A stretch of DNA of 64,000 nt from the NCBI RefSeq assembly GCF_024679095.1, contig NW_026111766.1, forward strand, positions 80,001 through 144,000, written 5' to 3'. The notes beneath the pieces are model-generated. The model ran no database searches and was not told the origin of the DNA. It saw only the letters and a list, made by a program, of their open reading frames with translations. The first letter of the stretch is position 1. Every line of letters starts with the position of its first letter. The position numbers and the translations under genes are program-made. The DNA comes from Eriocheir sinensis (Eukaryota > Arthropoda > Malacostraca > Decapoda > Varunidae). Shown piece by piece: positions 1-13,136 of this stretch.

Positions 1-109
1 TTGTTATAAATCGTAGCAGAAATGACGAACTACCGATAGTAATACAAGGGCACAGGTAGGGTATTGTAACAGGTGTTTGCACTTAGGAGCTTGGGTCACG
101 AACACAGGG

Positions 110-1000
110 AAAATGGAAGAGGTGAGACAGCTGCCTTCAACGCAAGGACAAAGTGTAATTAATAAATTCGCTGTATTTTGTGCTGTTAAGACAGAAATGC
201 CCTTTTACTATAAACGTTGAGTGTTTGAGGCAGCTGTAACATCTGCCTTGCTTCACAGCAGTGACACATGGCTCACCAACGATTGCCAGACCATAACACG
301 GCAGTACAACTTACTTGTTAAGTGTTTGTTACGGGTGAGACACAATACCAGCATTAGTTTACAGTGTATTGAGTCACGATTTTTTCCGTTTCACCGTGTA
401 TTAGCTGTACCGAGGAAACCTTTCTTCCGAACTAAATTGAGTATTCCAGTCCGAGAAGAAGCAATTCATTTCACCCATAACTTGTGTCAAGAGGCAGACA
501 CCCCAGGATATAGGCCCAGGTTATAGGGTTGGAGTACGACCCTAATGTGAACCCATTAGAGTGACTAATCGAGACAGTAGAAAACAAGACCGAGACATCG
601 ATCAAATATGTCACATATAGAACAGAACTCAGCCCAGAGCTACGTGTACATGATGTGCATTCCGGAAGAGTGTATGTACCAGATTATTTCAGGCAGGCAT
701 TCACAAGGATAAGGCTAATGTCTCATAATTTAACAATAGAAACAAGAAGACGGAACCGAGTGCCTCGAGAACATCGACTGGGTCAGTGTACCGCGGGTCA
801 GGTACAAACGGAACGCCGCGTAATGCTGGAGTGTACACTGACGGGTCAAGCACGGCGCAGATTTTCCTGTTAAGACTTTGAGGAATTAAATGTTTTATGT
901 TCAGATGAGGAACACCTAAGGGATATGTTTAAATATGCTTAGGAAGTTGGGGGAATATATAAAGACTAAGCATAAGTGGAAAAATATATACACAGCTATT
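110..1000 (+). pseudogene. LINE reverse-transcriptase C-terminal relic
   Basis: Conceptual translation gives the region after the polymerase core of a non-LTR reverse transcriptase: a stretch with ETW-like 'SDTWLTND' and 'KCLLRVRHNT' near 221-350, then 'VPDYFRQAFTRIRLMSHN' at about 670-730, and a Cys/His-poor tail to about 990. The frame is interrupted by stops near 526, 600-655, 872, 941 and 960. The polymerase motifs and endonuclease are absent, so this is a 5'-truncated dead copy. I recognise the type from arthropod LINEs but cannot place the clade. The first 110 bases hold nothing I recognise. Confidence 0.6.
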
Positions 1001-1183
1001 TACTGTATTTGCAGAGGTTTAGTGGTCGCTGTGCCACGTGTTTTCTTTTTGGAGATTAAGATGTTTGTGTTACTGATGGTATATGTACAAGATTATTTAC
1101 TTTCATAGTTATTGGAACATGTTTTAGCAAAGTGACCTGAACTGTGGGATGATATTTTTTTGCAGATAAATGGTCAATAAACA

Positions 1184-1640
<457 letters not shown>

Positions 1641-1657
1641 TACATCTTCGAGTCCTC

Positions 1658-4600
1658 TCTCTGGGGGATGGACCACAAATTCTCCCCAGGGAGTGACTCC
1701 TTCTGGCTGCTCGACACGAGAGGTGTCTTGATAACCTCGAACCTCTTCTTCTCAATTTCTGCAACATTCGCGGTCTTCGCTCTAATTTTCATTCTAGAAC
1801 ATCATCTCTCCTCTAAAATGCTCTCTACCTCTCTCTCCTCTCCTTACTCAACGACTCTCAGAGCTCTGAGGCTACTGACAGCAATCTCTACTCTGTCTCT
1901 CCTATTATCTCTATCCTAAATTTCAACTAAAGCTGGATGTTGCGCCTCTCTCTCTCTCTCTCTAGACACTCTCTCTGCTCCTCTCGTGCCCACAACTCTG
2001 ACTCTTCTGCTCGTTTTCACTATCTGGCTAAGACTCTCATTGTCTCTATTACTAAATACATCTGTGCTGTCTCTCTCTTTCACTCAATCCCCTACCAACT
2101 ATGTAAAAATTCTCTGACTATTCTGAATTTAAAGTGATACATCTGTACATCTCTCTCTCCTCGCTGAAATCTCCTCTCTCTCTCCTCTCCTAGAAGAGAA
2201 TACAGACGTAAAGACACACGGACATTTAATACTTTGGCATTCATCCTCTTCACTGACCATCCTGGTAGAATGCTTCATAACTTTGTTATCCTCAACGACC
2301 CAGAGCAGTTGGTCCAGCACCCTACACGTATTCCTGACCGTCTGGAGATCGGCCCAACATCTCTAGACCTCCTTCCTTACCTCAAACCTTTTCTGCTGGT
2401 TCTGTCAAACTGTTCTTCCGTTGGGCCTCCTGATTTCCACAATTCCTATTTCTGCATTCTGTCCGCTCCTGTACATCCCCTTCTGACCCACCGAAGAGGC
2501 GATGCTTCTGGCATTTGCTTCAGCTCGGTGGGACGACCTGAGATGTACTTTTCCGATTTCCTGAAATGATTATTGCTTCCAGGATAGATCCCTGTGTGTG
2601 CTTCAGCGCATCACAGAGGTGATTGTCTCTGGAATGGAGTGCATACATTCTCGTTCTTCTCTACCTCACGCTAAAAAGCCTTAAGGTTTAATCACGCTTG
2701 TTCTCGTGCTGTCAATGATAGAGAGGTAGCTCACAAAAAGATACCAGAGCCTTCAAACTAATGCTAATTATGAACTTTACATTTCTGCCCGGAAATCGTG
2801 CCAAATCCTATTCTCCGACTAACCAAAATTCTTTCATTAATAGAAAATGTCAAAACCTTGTTTTCTCTAATTTCTTCCGTGACTTCTGGCATCCAGCCAA
2901 AAACATCTCCAACTTCACTTTCATCTTTCCCTCCACTCAGTCCTGACGGCAACACTGCTGTCTCTATCTATCTCTAAGGTTGAACTCTTCTCTCTCAAAC
3001 TTTTTCTTAAAACTCCACTCTGACGATTCTGGCATATTCCTCCTACTCATCCCCCCTTCTGACCTCTTTATGCCTGTTATAAAAGATCTTCAAATGATGT
3101 TTTCTTTGGTAACCTCTTCTGGCCTCTCAATCTGAAGGCTTTATGGACCTGATGGAGTGCCTCCTATTGTCCTTAAAAAACTGTGCTCGTGCCGTCACCC
3201 TGCCTGGTCAAACTTCTTTCGCCTCTGCCTGTCAACATCTACCTTCTTCTTGCCGAAGTAGTGCTTTCACACAAAGCTCAATCAAGAAGGGTGACCGCCC
3301 AACTTTCAAATCACTGTCCCATGTTTTACTTTCTTGTTCATTCAAAAGCTTTTGAATCAATCCTCAACTGTAAGATCCAAAAGCACCTTCCACTTCTGAC
3401 CTTCATCTTGATCGCCGTATGGGTTCCCAAGGGCGTTCACTGGTGATCTCCTAGCCTTCTTAACTCTGACTCCTCGGTCATCCTCTCTTAGCCGTTCTGG
3501 TGAAACTTTTGCTATTGCGCTGGACATATCAAAAGCTTTTGATAGGGTCTGGCACAAATCTTTTTGCTTTCTAAACTACCTCCCACGGTTTCCCTATCCT
3601 TCTCTCTGTACCTTTTATCTCCAGTTTCCTTTCTGACTGTTCGTCTCTGCTGTGGTAGATGGGTCGTTCTCCCCTAAATCTATTAACAGTAGTCCGACAG
3701 GGTTCTGTCCCATTCAATTTTTCTGTTGTTCATTGATGACCTTCTTCCAAAACGAACTGTCCTATCCATTCCTACGCTGATGATTCCACTCTGCATTATT
3801 CAACTTCTTTTTAATAGAAGACCCAATTTCAGAACTTAACGACTTCAAGGCTGGAGGCTGGGAACGTTGTAGCCTCAGACCTTACTATTATTTCCGATTG
3901 GGCAAGAAGAACTCAAGTCCTTCATCGGCTCTCTAAAACACAGTTTCTCCAATCTATCCACTCGACACAATCTTCCAAACAACTATCCCTATTCTTGACA
4001 ACACCCAGCTATCACCTTCCTCAACACTAAACATCCTGGTCTATCCTTAACTCAAAATCTCAACTGGAAACTCATCTCATCTCATTGTTCAAGCTTTCTC
4101 GAGGCTGGGCGTTCTGTACCGTCTCTCGCCAGTTCTTCTCCCCCTGCACAGTTGCGCAGTCCATATACAGGGGCCTTGTCCGCCCTCGTATGGAGGTATG
4201 CATCTCATGTGGGGGGGCTCCACTCACACAGCTCTTCTGGAGGAGGAGGGTGCAAGGCTTTGTCCCATCAGCTCTCCTCCTCATAACAGGATAGTCTTCT
4301 ACCTCTTAAATTCCGCCGCAAGTTGCCTCTTTCTTATCTTCTATCGACATTTCCACGCTGACTGCTCTTCGAACTTGCTGAATCGCATGTGCCTCCCTCC
4401 CGCGGTCAGTCTCTGCCAGCACTCGACTTTCACCAGCTCATCCCTATACTGTCCAAACCTCTTCATGCAAGAGAGTTAACCAGCATCTCACTCTCTTTCA
4501 TCCCTCACGATGGCAAACTCTGGAAACAATCTTCCTTCATTCAGCATTTCCTTCTGCTCACGACTTGAACTTTTCAAGAGGAGGGCATTAGGACACCCTC

Positions 4601-4697
4601 CTCCCGAAACTGATTTATCTTCGGCCACCCTGGATTCTTTTAGACAAAGTGAGTAGCGGCTTTTTTTTATTAATGCTTTCACTTTTTGAGCCTTGAG

Positions 4698-4701
<4 letters not shown>
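1658..4701 (+). pseudogene. LINE-A copy 1 (jockey-like APE LINE, near full length, dead)
   Basis: This is a degraded copy of the commonest LINE in the window. It begins with the endonuclease start (RGVL then a 'HHLSS' segment near 1720-1820) and continues through the endonuclease core at about 2230-2600. The RT palm follows, with 'ISKAFDRVWH' near 3525-3555, a B-motif relic near 3700-3740 and a 'YADDS' C motif near 3775. The C-terminal tail runs from about 4080 to 4640. Dozens of frameshifts and stops break it. The 3' end runs directly into (TA)n. The same family occurs at 8525-10030, 11285-11372, 17092-19445, 31758-32385 and 45197-47148. Jockey-like is my best placement; the clade is not certain. 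The element lies in what is probably an intron of the NLR gene to its right. Confidence 0.8.
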
Positions 4702-4809
<108 letters not shown>

Positions 4810-5065
4810 TGACTAGCGAGTATTATCATAGATTGTTTCAGAGACACTACGGGAGGTAGATGGATGAAAAGTTACATATTCGTATAGGTATATATGAATA
4901 GAATAGTCAGGTAATGACTTTAGAGAGATACCAGTAGATAAGACTGGTACATAGGTTGTGTTTTAGATATATAGATAGGTAGGTGTATAAAGAGAAAGAT
5001 TTGGGCAAGCAGCGTTACATCTTGTTCCAGGCCATTGCAGTGTGAATGTGTATGGAAAGGAAAAG
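4810..5065 (-). other. Probable intron sequence downstream of the NLR exon
   Basis: No open frame or repeat family is recognisable here. The stretch lies immediately after the GTAAGC donor of the NACHT exon on the minus strand, so it is inferred to be the start of an intron. That intron would continue through the LINE-A copy and past the left edge of the window. Confidence 0.45.
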
Positions 5066-5074
5066 GCTTACCGG
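5066..5074 (-). promoter_or_regulatory. Predicted 5' splice site (CCG|GTAAGC)
   Basis: On the minus strand the last NLR codons read CCC CG|GTAAGC. The apparent TAA terminator at 5070-5068 is thus positions +3 to +5 of a strong donor, with the exon ending at 5072 in phase 2. This fits the protein stopping just as a leucine-rich-repeat section begins. Supported by sequence match only. Confidence 0.7.
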
Positions 5075-7470
5075 GGGCATTGCTGCAGCAGGTGAGCGGA
5101 GGTGGTGGATGGGTGAGGGTGTTTGTAGTGGTGCTTTATGTGCAGCGTCTTAACGGTGTGGTTAGTGAGGGCAGGGAACAAGACATCCCCCACCCCTACT
5201 GAATCCATTTCCAGATTTATGTAGATATTCTTGCGAGGGATGAGAGGCAGCAGGGCAGCGGCGACCTGCACTGTTCCGTCACTCACTGCAAGTCTCTCCG
5301 CAGGAAAGATGAAACTGAATATTCTTTTAAAGCTCCTCAATCGGGGAGAAATGTGATGCGCTATCCGCTTCATGGCGTCGTCACCGGCCTCAGTGTCTGC
5401 CAGCACAATTAACCAGTCATCTGTGTCCTTCACCCCAGTTTCGTGTATCAGGTCCACTGCTTCCTTTATCGCCATTTTCTTCGGCTTCTTCAGGCTGCTG
5501 AGAATTCCAAGGAGTTGGCAGAAAAGATTTCTGAGAAGTGGTAGATCCAGGTATTGTCCTTGCATGTAGCCTTGCAGCAAGCGGCGGATATCTCCCTGTT
5601 TGTACTTGTCGAGGCGCCCAATGATGCTGCGGGCCGCTAAATACTCTTGCATCCCTTTATGGGGAGCAGAGTATTTTTCTATTTCTTTGAAGCGTACCAC
5701 TTCTCTCCGCAGGCAGAAGAAGGTAGAAAGTACTTCTTTGTTGCACTCGTCTCCGCAGATTGATTTCATACGGGACAGATTCTCATGGCTGAGATGAACG
5801 TTGCCGTGAAGGAGTTCTTGAAGTGACACTTCATAGATAAGTCTCAAAATGTCTGAAATTGTATCTTTAAGAAATCTTGCTTTTAGATGACCAGCCATTC
5901 TGTGGTGCAGCTTCTCTACACTCCAGTTGATGATGCCCTGGTACAATTTTGTCTGAGTTACTCTGGTCGTGAACATCTGTGGCTCCTCCATATACATGTA
6001 CGAAAAGAACAAAAGGTTTATTGGGAGACGGAAGGGCTCCCGCCAGTAAATCTTTTGCAGTACCTGCCTGAGGCGGTCAGTGTCTACGGGCTTGCCTGAA
6101 CACCTGCTCAGATGATCTGTGTGCCTCAAGACAAAATCTACTCTCTCCTCAATGGCTATGCCCTCGATTCTCGTGTGGGAAATCTTAAAGTTTTGCGGCG
6201 TTTTCGCCATCATGCTCATCAGACCCTCAGGGCGCGAAGTGCAGACCACTGTGAAGGTAGGGCAGTCTTTCCCGTGGCTCATTATATCTGAAATGAGCTG
6301 ACGGGAGGACTCGGTCTCTTCATCTAGACCATCAACAGCAATCAAAATTTTACACTTTTTCAGGAGGGGCAGCAGGAGGTCTCTGTACTTGAAGGAGGCA
6401 TCAGGCATGACTTTGGCTACAAAATTTTCAAAGGTGGAGCTGGTCTCGTGGCGGCACACGACCCACAGGAGAAGATCAAAGTGCTGGAGGCCTTCCATGC
6501 GGCGATGAGGCTGTTCCTTGAGCCACTCGGCGAGCAGGAAGGTCAAGAGCGTTGTCTTACCGCTGCCAGCGTCTCCCTCGATACGCATGAGGTGTGGGGA
6601 TGCAGGCGACCTTCCTTCTTGTGTTAGAGTCATCAGCTTCAAATGGTCAACTGCTTTCTCGTTTTCTCCTTCCTTAACGATGATTCTGGAAAAAATATCA
6701 TGCACTTCCACCTGGGTGTCTGCGGCACAACTCAGGAAGTCCAGTGGGTTAAGGAATTTGGCAGCGTCTAATCTCACTCTGATTTCTTCGTTAGTCTCTG
6801 TTTTGAAATCTGGCAACATCTTTTCCGCTGATCTTTGTAGTATTTCCTTTCTGCTAATGTGCTCTTTCACGACATCTTCCACAGCCCTGCTTACCTCGTC
6901 CTTCTTCACTGAGAGCTCACTGTCGTCCCTTATGTATCTTTCCTTCGTGGCTTCCAGAGCCTTGGAAAAGAGATCCTTGATTTTTCTAACTTCACCAAGG
7001 TATTCCTGCTCACTCATTGCAGGCTTTTCGTGCACAACATCATTTCTAAGGTTTTTTATTTTTGTGATTAAGAATTCCATTTCACTGCTTTCTTCTGTCC
7101 ACGTGTCTTGGTCCATTTCTGCAATGTTCTCACACGCCACTTTGATGGCTTTGTATAGAAGGGTAATGTCAAAAGCACCGCAGGACGGGTCACTTTTGAT
7201 CTGACTCTGATCTGTCTTGTTGAACTGTTTTTTCAACACCTTGTCCAAGTCGTAGGAGCTGGCAGGGTGTTGCTTTAGGTATTTTAGAATCATCTTGTTG
7301 AAGTTGGCCGTCGAGCTATAAGGAAGGCTCTTCAGGTACTCGTCGAGGGGGACATCGTCGGGCTTGCCGTTAGTCCCACACAGAAGGGTGTACCTCAACA
7401 CAGCCTCGCCGGCCGTCTCCAGGATGCGCAACAATTTCAAGCGGAAACAGTCACTTTGCTCGAAGGCCAT
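5072..7470 (-). CDS. HEPN-NACHT NLR-like protein, large exon (partial)
   Basis: About 799 codons without a stop encode an NLR-type signalling ATPase. Residues 8-175 resemble the DZIP3/hRUL138-type HEPN domain, with the R-x4-H motif RNDVVH at 142-147, the active-site signature of HEPN RNases. Residues about 290-450 are a NACHT domain: Walker A GDAGSGKTT (299-307), Walker B ILIAVDGLDE (375-384) and the TSRP sensor (411-414). A winged-helix/helical region follows, with HKGMQEYLAAR at 604-614, common in animal NLRs. From about 740 the protein enters what looks like the first leucine-rich repeat and then hits a splice donor, so LRR exons are probably outside the window to the left. The ATG at 7470 has A at -3 and G at +4. 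NACHT proteins normally oligomerise on ligand sensing; a role in cytosolic immune sensing is inferred. No frameshift is present, unlike every retroelement around it. Confidence 0.88.
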
Positions 7471-7513
7471 TGTTAGAGGCTGGCTTCGGGCTGGCGGACG
7501 ACAGTTCCCGTAA

Positions 7514-7530
7514 TCTGAAAGGAAGAATGT
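7514..7530 (-). promoter_or_regulatory. Predicted 3' splice site before the NLR start
   Basis: On the minus strand a pyrimidine tract runs into TTTCAG, ending at 7515, 44 bases upstream of the ATG. This suggests that a 5' exon, untranslated or short, lies further right. The frame stays open from the acceptor to the ATG, so a coding upstream exon cannot be excluded. Confidence 0.55.
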
Positions 7531-8524
7531 CTTTCAAAATCGACGAGCATTGAAGTGCTGAAAACTGGTGTGTGATATGTAGCGCGATAAGGCTGGCACC
7601 CTTTCGGCTATGTGCCACCTGGCAATGTGTAAAAGTCAGGTAACCACTGTGTGTGTGTGTGTGTGTGTAGGTCTGTGTCACTTTATCTCTTGACTGAATA
7701 CTGGGGTGCCAAAGTGGCCAGTTGCCTCACTGTCGTGCTGGCATCCCGTACTGGCCGAGCTACTGGGTTGACCCCAAACTGGCTCGGGCTATTTGACTGT
7801 ACTCACTTCACACAGTGAGCCGTCAGCCGACGCTTGTCAAGGTCCGTGGATCGAGACGCACACGATGGGAAAAAGTCAAGATCTGAACTCTACTCTAAGT
7901 ATCAACAAAGCAAAGGTGTGATCACGGTCTTTATCTGACCCCGGCCACCGAGGCATTCACACTCCTCTTTAGACTGTGATATACGGTAATCATATTTATG
8001 AGGTAATGCCGAAAAGCTGTGCTGCGCGTTGGTGTTTTTTTGTGACCTGAATTTGCTGATAGTTGGTTTCATAAATTATTTTCACACGCCCATTGAATAC
8101 ACACATGCTCCTCACAAACGCACCTGAACACGGTCTACATAAACCAGCCACACATTTATTAAGACAAATCAAGTAATTATAATCTGTACATGCATATTTG
8201 AACGCAGGCTGGAGCATGTAGGTGCAGTGGGTGGCCTGCTCGGGGTGGGAGTCAGATTAGGACACATGCCAGGTACAAGTCAGGTCACCCGTCAGGTGCA
8301 CTGACCCTCGGGCTTCACCTGTCTCCATCCTCACCAGCTCACATCTAAATAACTGCACATTCTTATAGAAGCCGTGAGTATTTCTTAATTAAAAGCTCAG
8401 TTGGACAGATCGATGTTATTATTATTAACTTTTTTTTTCAAGAATACTATTATTGCTTATATTTTGATATTGTCATTTAATGTTTTTCTTTTTCCTTTTT
8501 CCTTTTACTTTTTCTGTTAGTTAC
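7531..8524. other. No recognisable gene; short (GT)n
   Basis: Apart from (GT)12 at about 7644-7668 I see no conserved protein or repeat. It is the expected position of the 5' region or first intron of the NLR gene, but I cannot identify a promoter or first exon. Confidence 0.5.
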
Positions 8525-10030
8525 TGGAGCCAAAGGTACAGTGAAATGGATAGAATCAATAGGAGGGTAGTTGAGAAAGCAAAAGCTTGTGCCAGACTGT
8601 TAAAAAAAAAAAGCTTTCGAGACATATAATGCAACAGTTAATGCTTCACTGAAACGGCTAAAAAAAGACGACCAGGAGTAGGTTAGGAAGGCGAGGAGAT
8701 ACCAAGTAGAACGCCTCCCGCAGAACCCATACTGGCGATCAGAAAGATGGTCAAAAATGGATAGATACTTAAAAAACTTCCGGTTAAGGGTATTTCAAAG
8801 GCTTTACAAAGACAGGATAGTAAAGCCATAGGACGGTAGTTTGAGGGATTGGAACGGTCACCCTTCTTGGGCACAGGCTGTATGTAGGAGTACTTCCAGC
8901 AGGAAGGAAAGGTAGATGTTGAAAGGCAGGGACGAGTTTGACCAGGCAGGGTGTCAGCACGGAAGCAGATTTTTTTAAGGACAATAGGAGGCACCCGAAA
9001 GGGCATAGAATAATCGTTCTTAAGAATCTTAATAGCAGGCACAGTGAAGTCAGAGAGGGGATGCGTGGCATGAATATGGCCAGAATCGTCCTGGGTGGAG
9101 TTTTTAGAGAAAATCTGAGCGAATAGTTCAGCATTAGAGATAGATGTGACGGCGGTACTGCCATCAGGATTAGGAAGAGGAGGGAAAGATGAAGAAGTGA
9201 AAGTGCTTGAGATATTTTTGGCTTAGTGCCCAAAGTCCCTGGAAGAATTAGAAAAATCAAAGTGTTGACATTTAGTGTGAATGAAATAGTTTTTGGTGAG
9301 TCGAATAATACATTTGGCACGATATCCGTCAGAAATGATACGGTCGTGATTACAAGAGTGAAAAGGCTTTGGTACCTTTCTTGAACTGCCTCTATATCAT
9401 TGTTAGCACGAGAACAAGCTTGATTGAACCTTAAAGTTGTAGGCTCGTTCACCAATCTGGTCAGTGAAAGAAAATGAAAGCCAAAGCTGGTGGTGAACCT
9501 TGAAATCTCCTAAGATGCAGATTTCAGCAAAGGGAGAGTTACTCAAGATGTGCTCCACTTTAGAGTTGAAAAGGACAGAGAACTATACATAGTTAGTATA
9601 GTTAGGTGATAGATAAACAGCACAGATGTACTTAGTAAGAGAATGACAATGAGGTTTTAGCCAGATGATGAAAATTCAGAAGAGTTAAGGTCGTGGGCAC
9701 GAAAGCAAGTGATGTCGTTGCGTACGTAGACGCAACATCCAATTTTGGATTGAAATTTATGATAGAGATAGTAGGAGGGAGCAGAGTAGAGATTACTACC
9801 AGTAGCCATAGAAACCAGTGTTTCGGTTAGTAAAAGACGGTGAGGTTTAGAGGAGGAGAGATGGAGTTTAACAGAATGGAAATTAAAAGGAAGACCGCGA
9901 ATCTTGCAGTTAATAAAAAAAATAAAAAATTGAGAAGGTATCAAGACACCTCTCAGGTCGAAAGCTAAATGTGGAGTCCGCTCTTGGAGCATATGTGGTC
10001 CCCCCCACCTCCCCAGCAATGCATCGATTA
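8525..10030 (-). pseudogene. LINE-A copy 2 (endonuclease and RT N-terminal half)
   Basis: Read on the minus strand from 10030, this carries the 5' part of LINE-A: 'DLRGVLIPSQ' (about 9950), the endonuclease start with 'KIRGLPFNFHS', and an RT N-terminal stretch with 'YSYIQPVPKKGDRSNPSNYRP' divided between ORFs near 8860. It decays into a relic of the 'SKAFDRVWHKS' motif near 8570-8640. The 3' half is missing, with homology ending near 8525. Many frameshifts are present. Losing the 3' end is unusual for a LINE and implies a later deletion. Confidence 0.75.
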
Positions 10031-10727
10031 GACATATTATTTTTTTTTATTCTTTTTCGGAAGTGGTGTGTGTGTGTGTGTGTGTGCACCCTTTATGTAG
10101 TGTGGTGTGGAAAGTAAGATAATCTGTTTTTAGAGAGCAAGGTGGACTACTTTTTAGCGAGACGCACAAGGTGACACGCGAAGAATGATGGTTATTCTTT
10201 GCTGCTCTGATTACAGATGTAAATGTGTTTCAATTTATCATGAATGTGGACTCCTAAGTTAGTTGGAAATTTGCATAAAGCTTCTGTAAATCATTTTTAT
10301 ATTTAATTGATTTCTTTATTGCTCATATTATATATCCTTTTCCTAAATGTTTTCTTGACCTACGTTTTCTTTAACGGGAAAATATTTTTTATAAAATATT
10401 ATAAAATTTCTCATGTATTCATCAAAATCTTCATTAACATTTAAACCCGTTACATGCAAGTGCCATCAATAGTTAATTAAGTCTTCTTTAAACTTACTCA
10501 CAGAATCATCAGCAAATATCCGCTTTTTTATATTGACATTGAAATAATGACTATTGTTAGGCACACGAAAAGAGGAGAACACTGGGAAATGATCACTCAC
10601 TGAGGAGTAAAACATGCCACTAGCTTACTCTAGTTACTCTAAATGCTTTAGTTATGTTAGTAAAAAATAACGGGAGTAGATAAGTTTAATGAAGACTTGA
10701 ACACCAGCCTGATTGTCGTTTTTTTTT
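10031..10727. other. AT-rich spacer with (GT)n
   Basis: It contains (GT)n at about 10066-10086, several T-runs and AT-rich sequence. No coding potential or repeat family was recognised. Confidence 0.5.
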
Positions 10728-11075
10728 TTTTTTACGTTGATTGCTGCCTGTGCATAGGGCATCTTCTTGGGGCTGATGGTCGGGGTCGGGGCTTCTTTCA
10801 GTCTGCCTGATGGTGATGTCACACCCCGTTGGCGCGCAGGCGAGTGTTTATGGTGGCGCCATCTTGCATCAGGCTCATGCTGCCCCCGGAACTCGTTCTT
10901 GATTCGGGACGGCTTCTCTCTAGAGTAGGTTTTGGGTGGTCTGGTTCAGAGAGGGGTTGGTTTAGTTTCTCCACTCGGCGGTGACTGAGTGATCCGGTGG
11001 TAGCGTGATGCGTTCCGGCCCGCGTCGTCCATCACGCGGTGAATGTGGGCCCAGTACGCTACCACCTGCACCTAC
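10728..11075 (-). mobile_element. SINE-1 copy a (tRNA-derived SINE)
   Basis: On the minus strand it starts with a tRNA-like head near 11070-10985. The A-box is TAGCGTACTGG, the B-box is degenerate, and GTGGTAGCGT pairs perfectly with ACGCTACCAC across the head. A body follows with 'GAGTTCCGGGGGCAGCATGA' and 'AAGATGGCGCCACCATAAAC', then an A-tail (T-run at 10728-10740 on plus). The same body occurs at 42412-42708 and 44756-44893, which makes this a dispersed family rather than a lone tRNA relic. Confidence 0.75.
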
Positions 11076-11284
11076 CTACCACCTGCACAAATTGATATTA
11101 AAGTCACCCTTAATGCAGCACTATAGAACATCAATCCCGGCTGTTATGGTTTCTAACATGGTTTCAAGTGATGCTGTGAACTTAGCATTTTTTTTACAGC
11201 TGAGGAGGCAGATCAAATGTGAGGAAAATAAAGTGTGAGGAAAATATGACCCCACCGATTGCTGCTTCTTTACAAGTGAGTAGT
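11076..11284. other. Unassigned spacer
   Basis: No gene or repeat is recognised between the SINE-1 head and the next LINE fragment. Confidence 0.4.
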
Positions 11285-11372
11285 AAGGAGTGGCCAAAAG
11301 AGAGGTCAATTTCGGGTGGAGAGGTGTCTTGATACTCTCCTCTTGAAAGAGGATAAGTCATAGGCAAGAAGG
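11285..11372 (-). pseudogene. LINE-A copy 3 (C-terminal scrap)
   Basis: About 85 bp match the last codons of LINE-A on the minus strand. The same sequence, with 'TTTCGGG-GGAGAGGTGTC' and 'CTCTTGAAAGAG', occurs at 17200-17285 and 45310-45395. Confidence 0.65.
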
Positions 11373-11487
11373 CAGGCAAACGCAACAATAGTATAGTGCT
11401 ACATACAACACAGATCAAGTAACTCCGACTAAGACTTCACCTGTGTGTTTCATGAAGCGATACTGTGCCAGCTCAAATTCTTCGGCC

Positions 11488-12095
11488 TCATTTACGAGTC
11501 CCGCTCGCTTGATTCAGGCAAGTGAAGCCACACCCAACAAACGCAGTGAATATCCTGTTACCAATGGCTTTGTCCATGGTGCCAGTTTGTAACGTGCTGA
11601 ATGTGTAACGATACTTATTTGAGTGAGTGTACAACTGCTCAAAGTACTCAGCCCAGCGAGCCCTCTGCCCATGCATTTCCGACACGAGGCAGCCATCAGC
11701 TGTTCGGATAGCGCTCACCTGGAAGGGGGACTTGGAGCGGAGTTTTTTCAGGGCTCGGTAAGCAGGTTGAAGGTCATTCGCATTTAAATGGCCCTTGACT
11801 TCCTCAGCGAGACCCCTGATAGACCTCTCCTTGTTTCTCCTCAGGAGACCTCTATTCCTACGCAACAGAGCCCTGTATTGGTCCCGGTTCCCAGGAAGTC
11901 TGTCAGCGCTACTCTCTTCAATATTCTCCAGCGTCTCTGCCGAGGCAAAGCCACTCCTAGATCTTGGGCGCTCTCCAATGCACTCCTTGGCAGCTTGAAG
12001 AATCTCACGTTTGAAGATATCCCACAGTTCTACAGGGTGCTCAAGGGTGTTGAGCACATCGAATCGATTTGAGACTGTCTCTGCCGCGCTTTACT
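11488..12095 (-). pseudogene. RTE-like LINE fragment (endonuclease-RT linker)
   Basis: The minus-strand frame from 12057 contains 'EHPVELWDIFKREILQAAKE', 'PAYRALKKLRSKSP' and 'ARWAEYFEQLYT'. This is the basic helical linker between endonuclease and RT typical of RTE-like LINEs. Homology stops at about residue 147 and neither catalytic domain is present. It is an internal scrap, probably cut by later insertions. Confidence 0.6.
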
Positions 12096-12651
12096 TCCAA
12101 CTCGGCTAGTCTTAATGTAAATATTGTGTCTTGGACTCATCTATCCAAACACTTAGCTCGATGAACGATGACTTGAAACGCTCAAACGCCTTGTTATGGG
12201 AAATTGTGACATCATTCCCCGCTCTCCCTGCTCCTACTCCCTACTCCTCAACCTCGTACTCTGACATTCTGACCCAATCATATACCTCATCCTCCAACTC
12301 TTCCTCGCCTGAACCTGCCTCCACCCTCCCATCCACCTCACTTCCTACCTCATCCACCTCCATCCCTACCTGCTCTAAAGTAGACCTCACTACCACTAAC
12401 TCTTCTCTTGCTCTCCCTTCCTCTCCCTCCTTCACAACTCCATCACCACTCCATCTTTCCCTTCCACATCCAACACGACCTCCACCTACTCCATCACTTC
12501 TGATACCACATCGAACGCCTCCCTCAACACCTCATCACCCACCCTTCCCCAACCATCCACTACTGTCACTACCACCACCTCAAAACCAACCTTCGCCCAC
12601 CCTCCCTGATGTACCTCACGCCCGTCCAAAAGAACTCACAAGACCATTCTC

Positions 12652-13073
<422 letters not shown>

Positions 13074-13132
<59 letters not shown>
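13074..13132. repeat. (GA)n microsatellite at LINE-B 3' end
   Basis: A pure (GA)n tract directly follows the 3' terminus of the minus-strand LINE-B element. Confidence 0.95.

Positions 13133-13136
<4 letters not shown>

Noticed and set aside
5068..5070. TAA as the true end of the NLR protein
   Set aside because: It is part of a strong GTAAGC donor, and the protein stops at the start of an LRR-like section.
6518..7204. A 228-codon plus-strand frame opposite the NLR exon
   Set aside because: It is the antisense shadow of the HEPN-NACHT coding sequence; composition follows the reverse complement.
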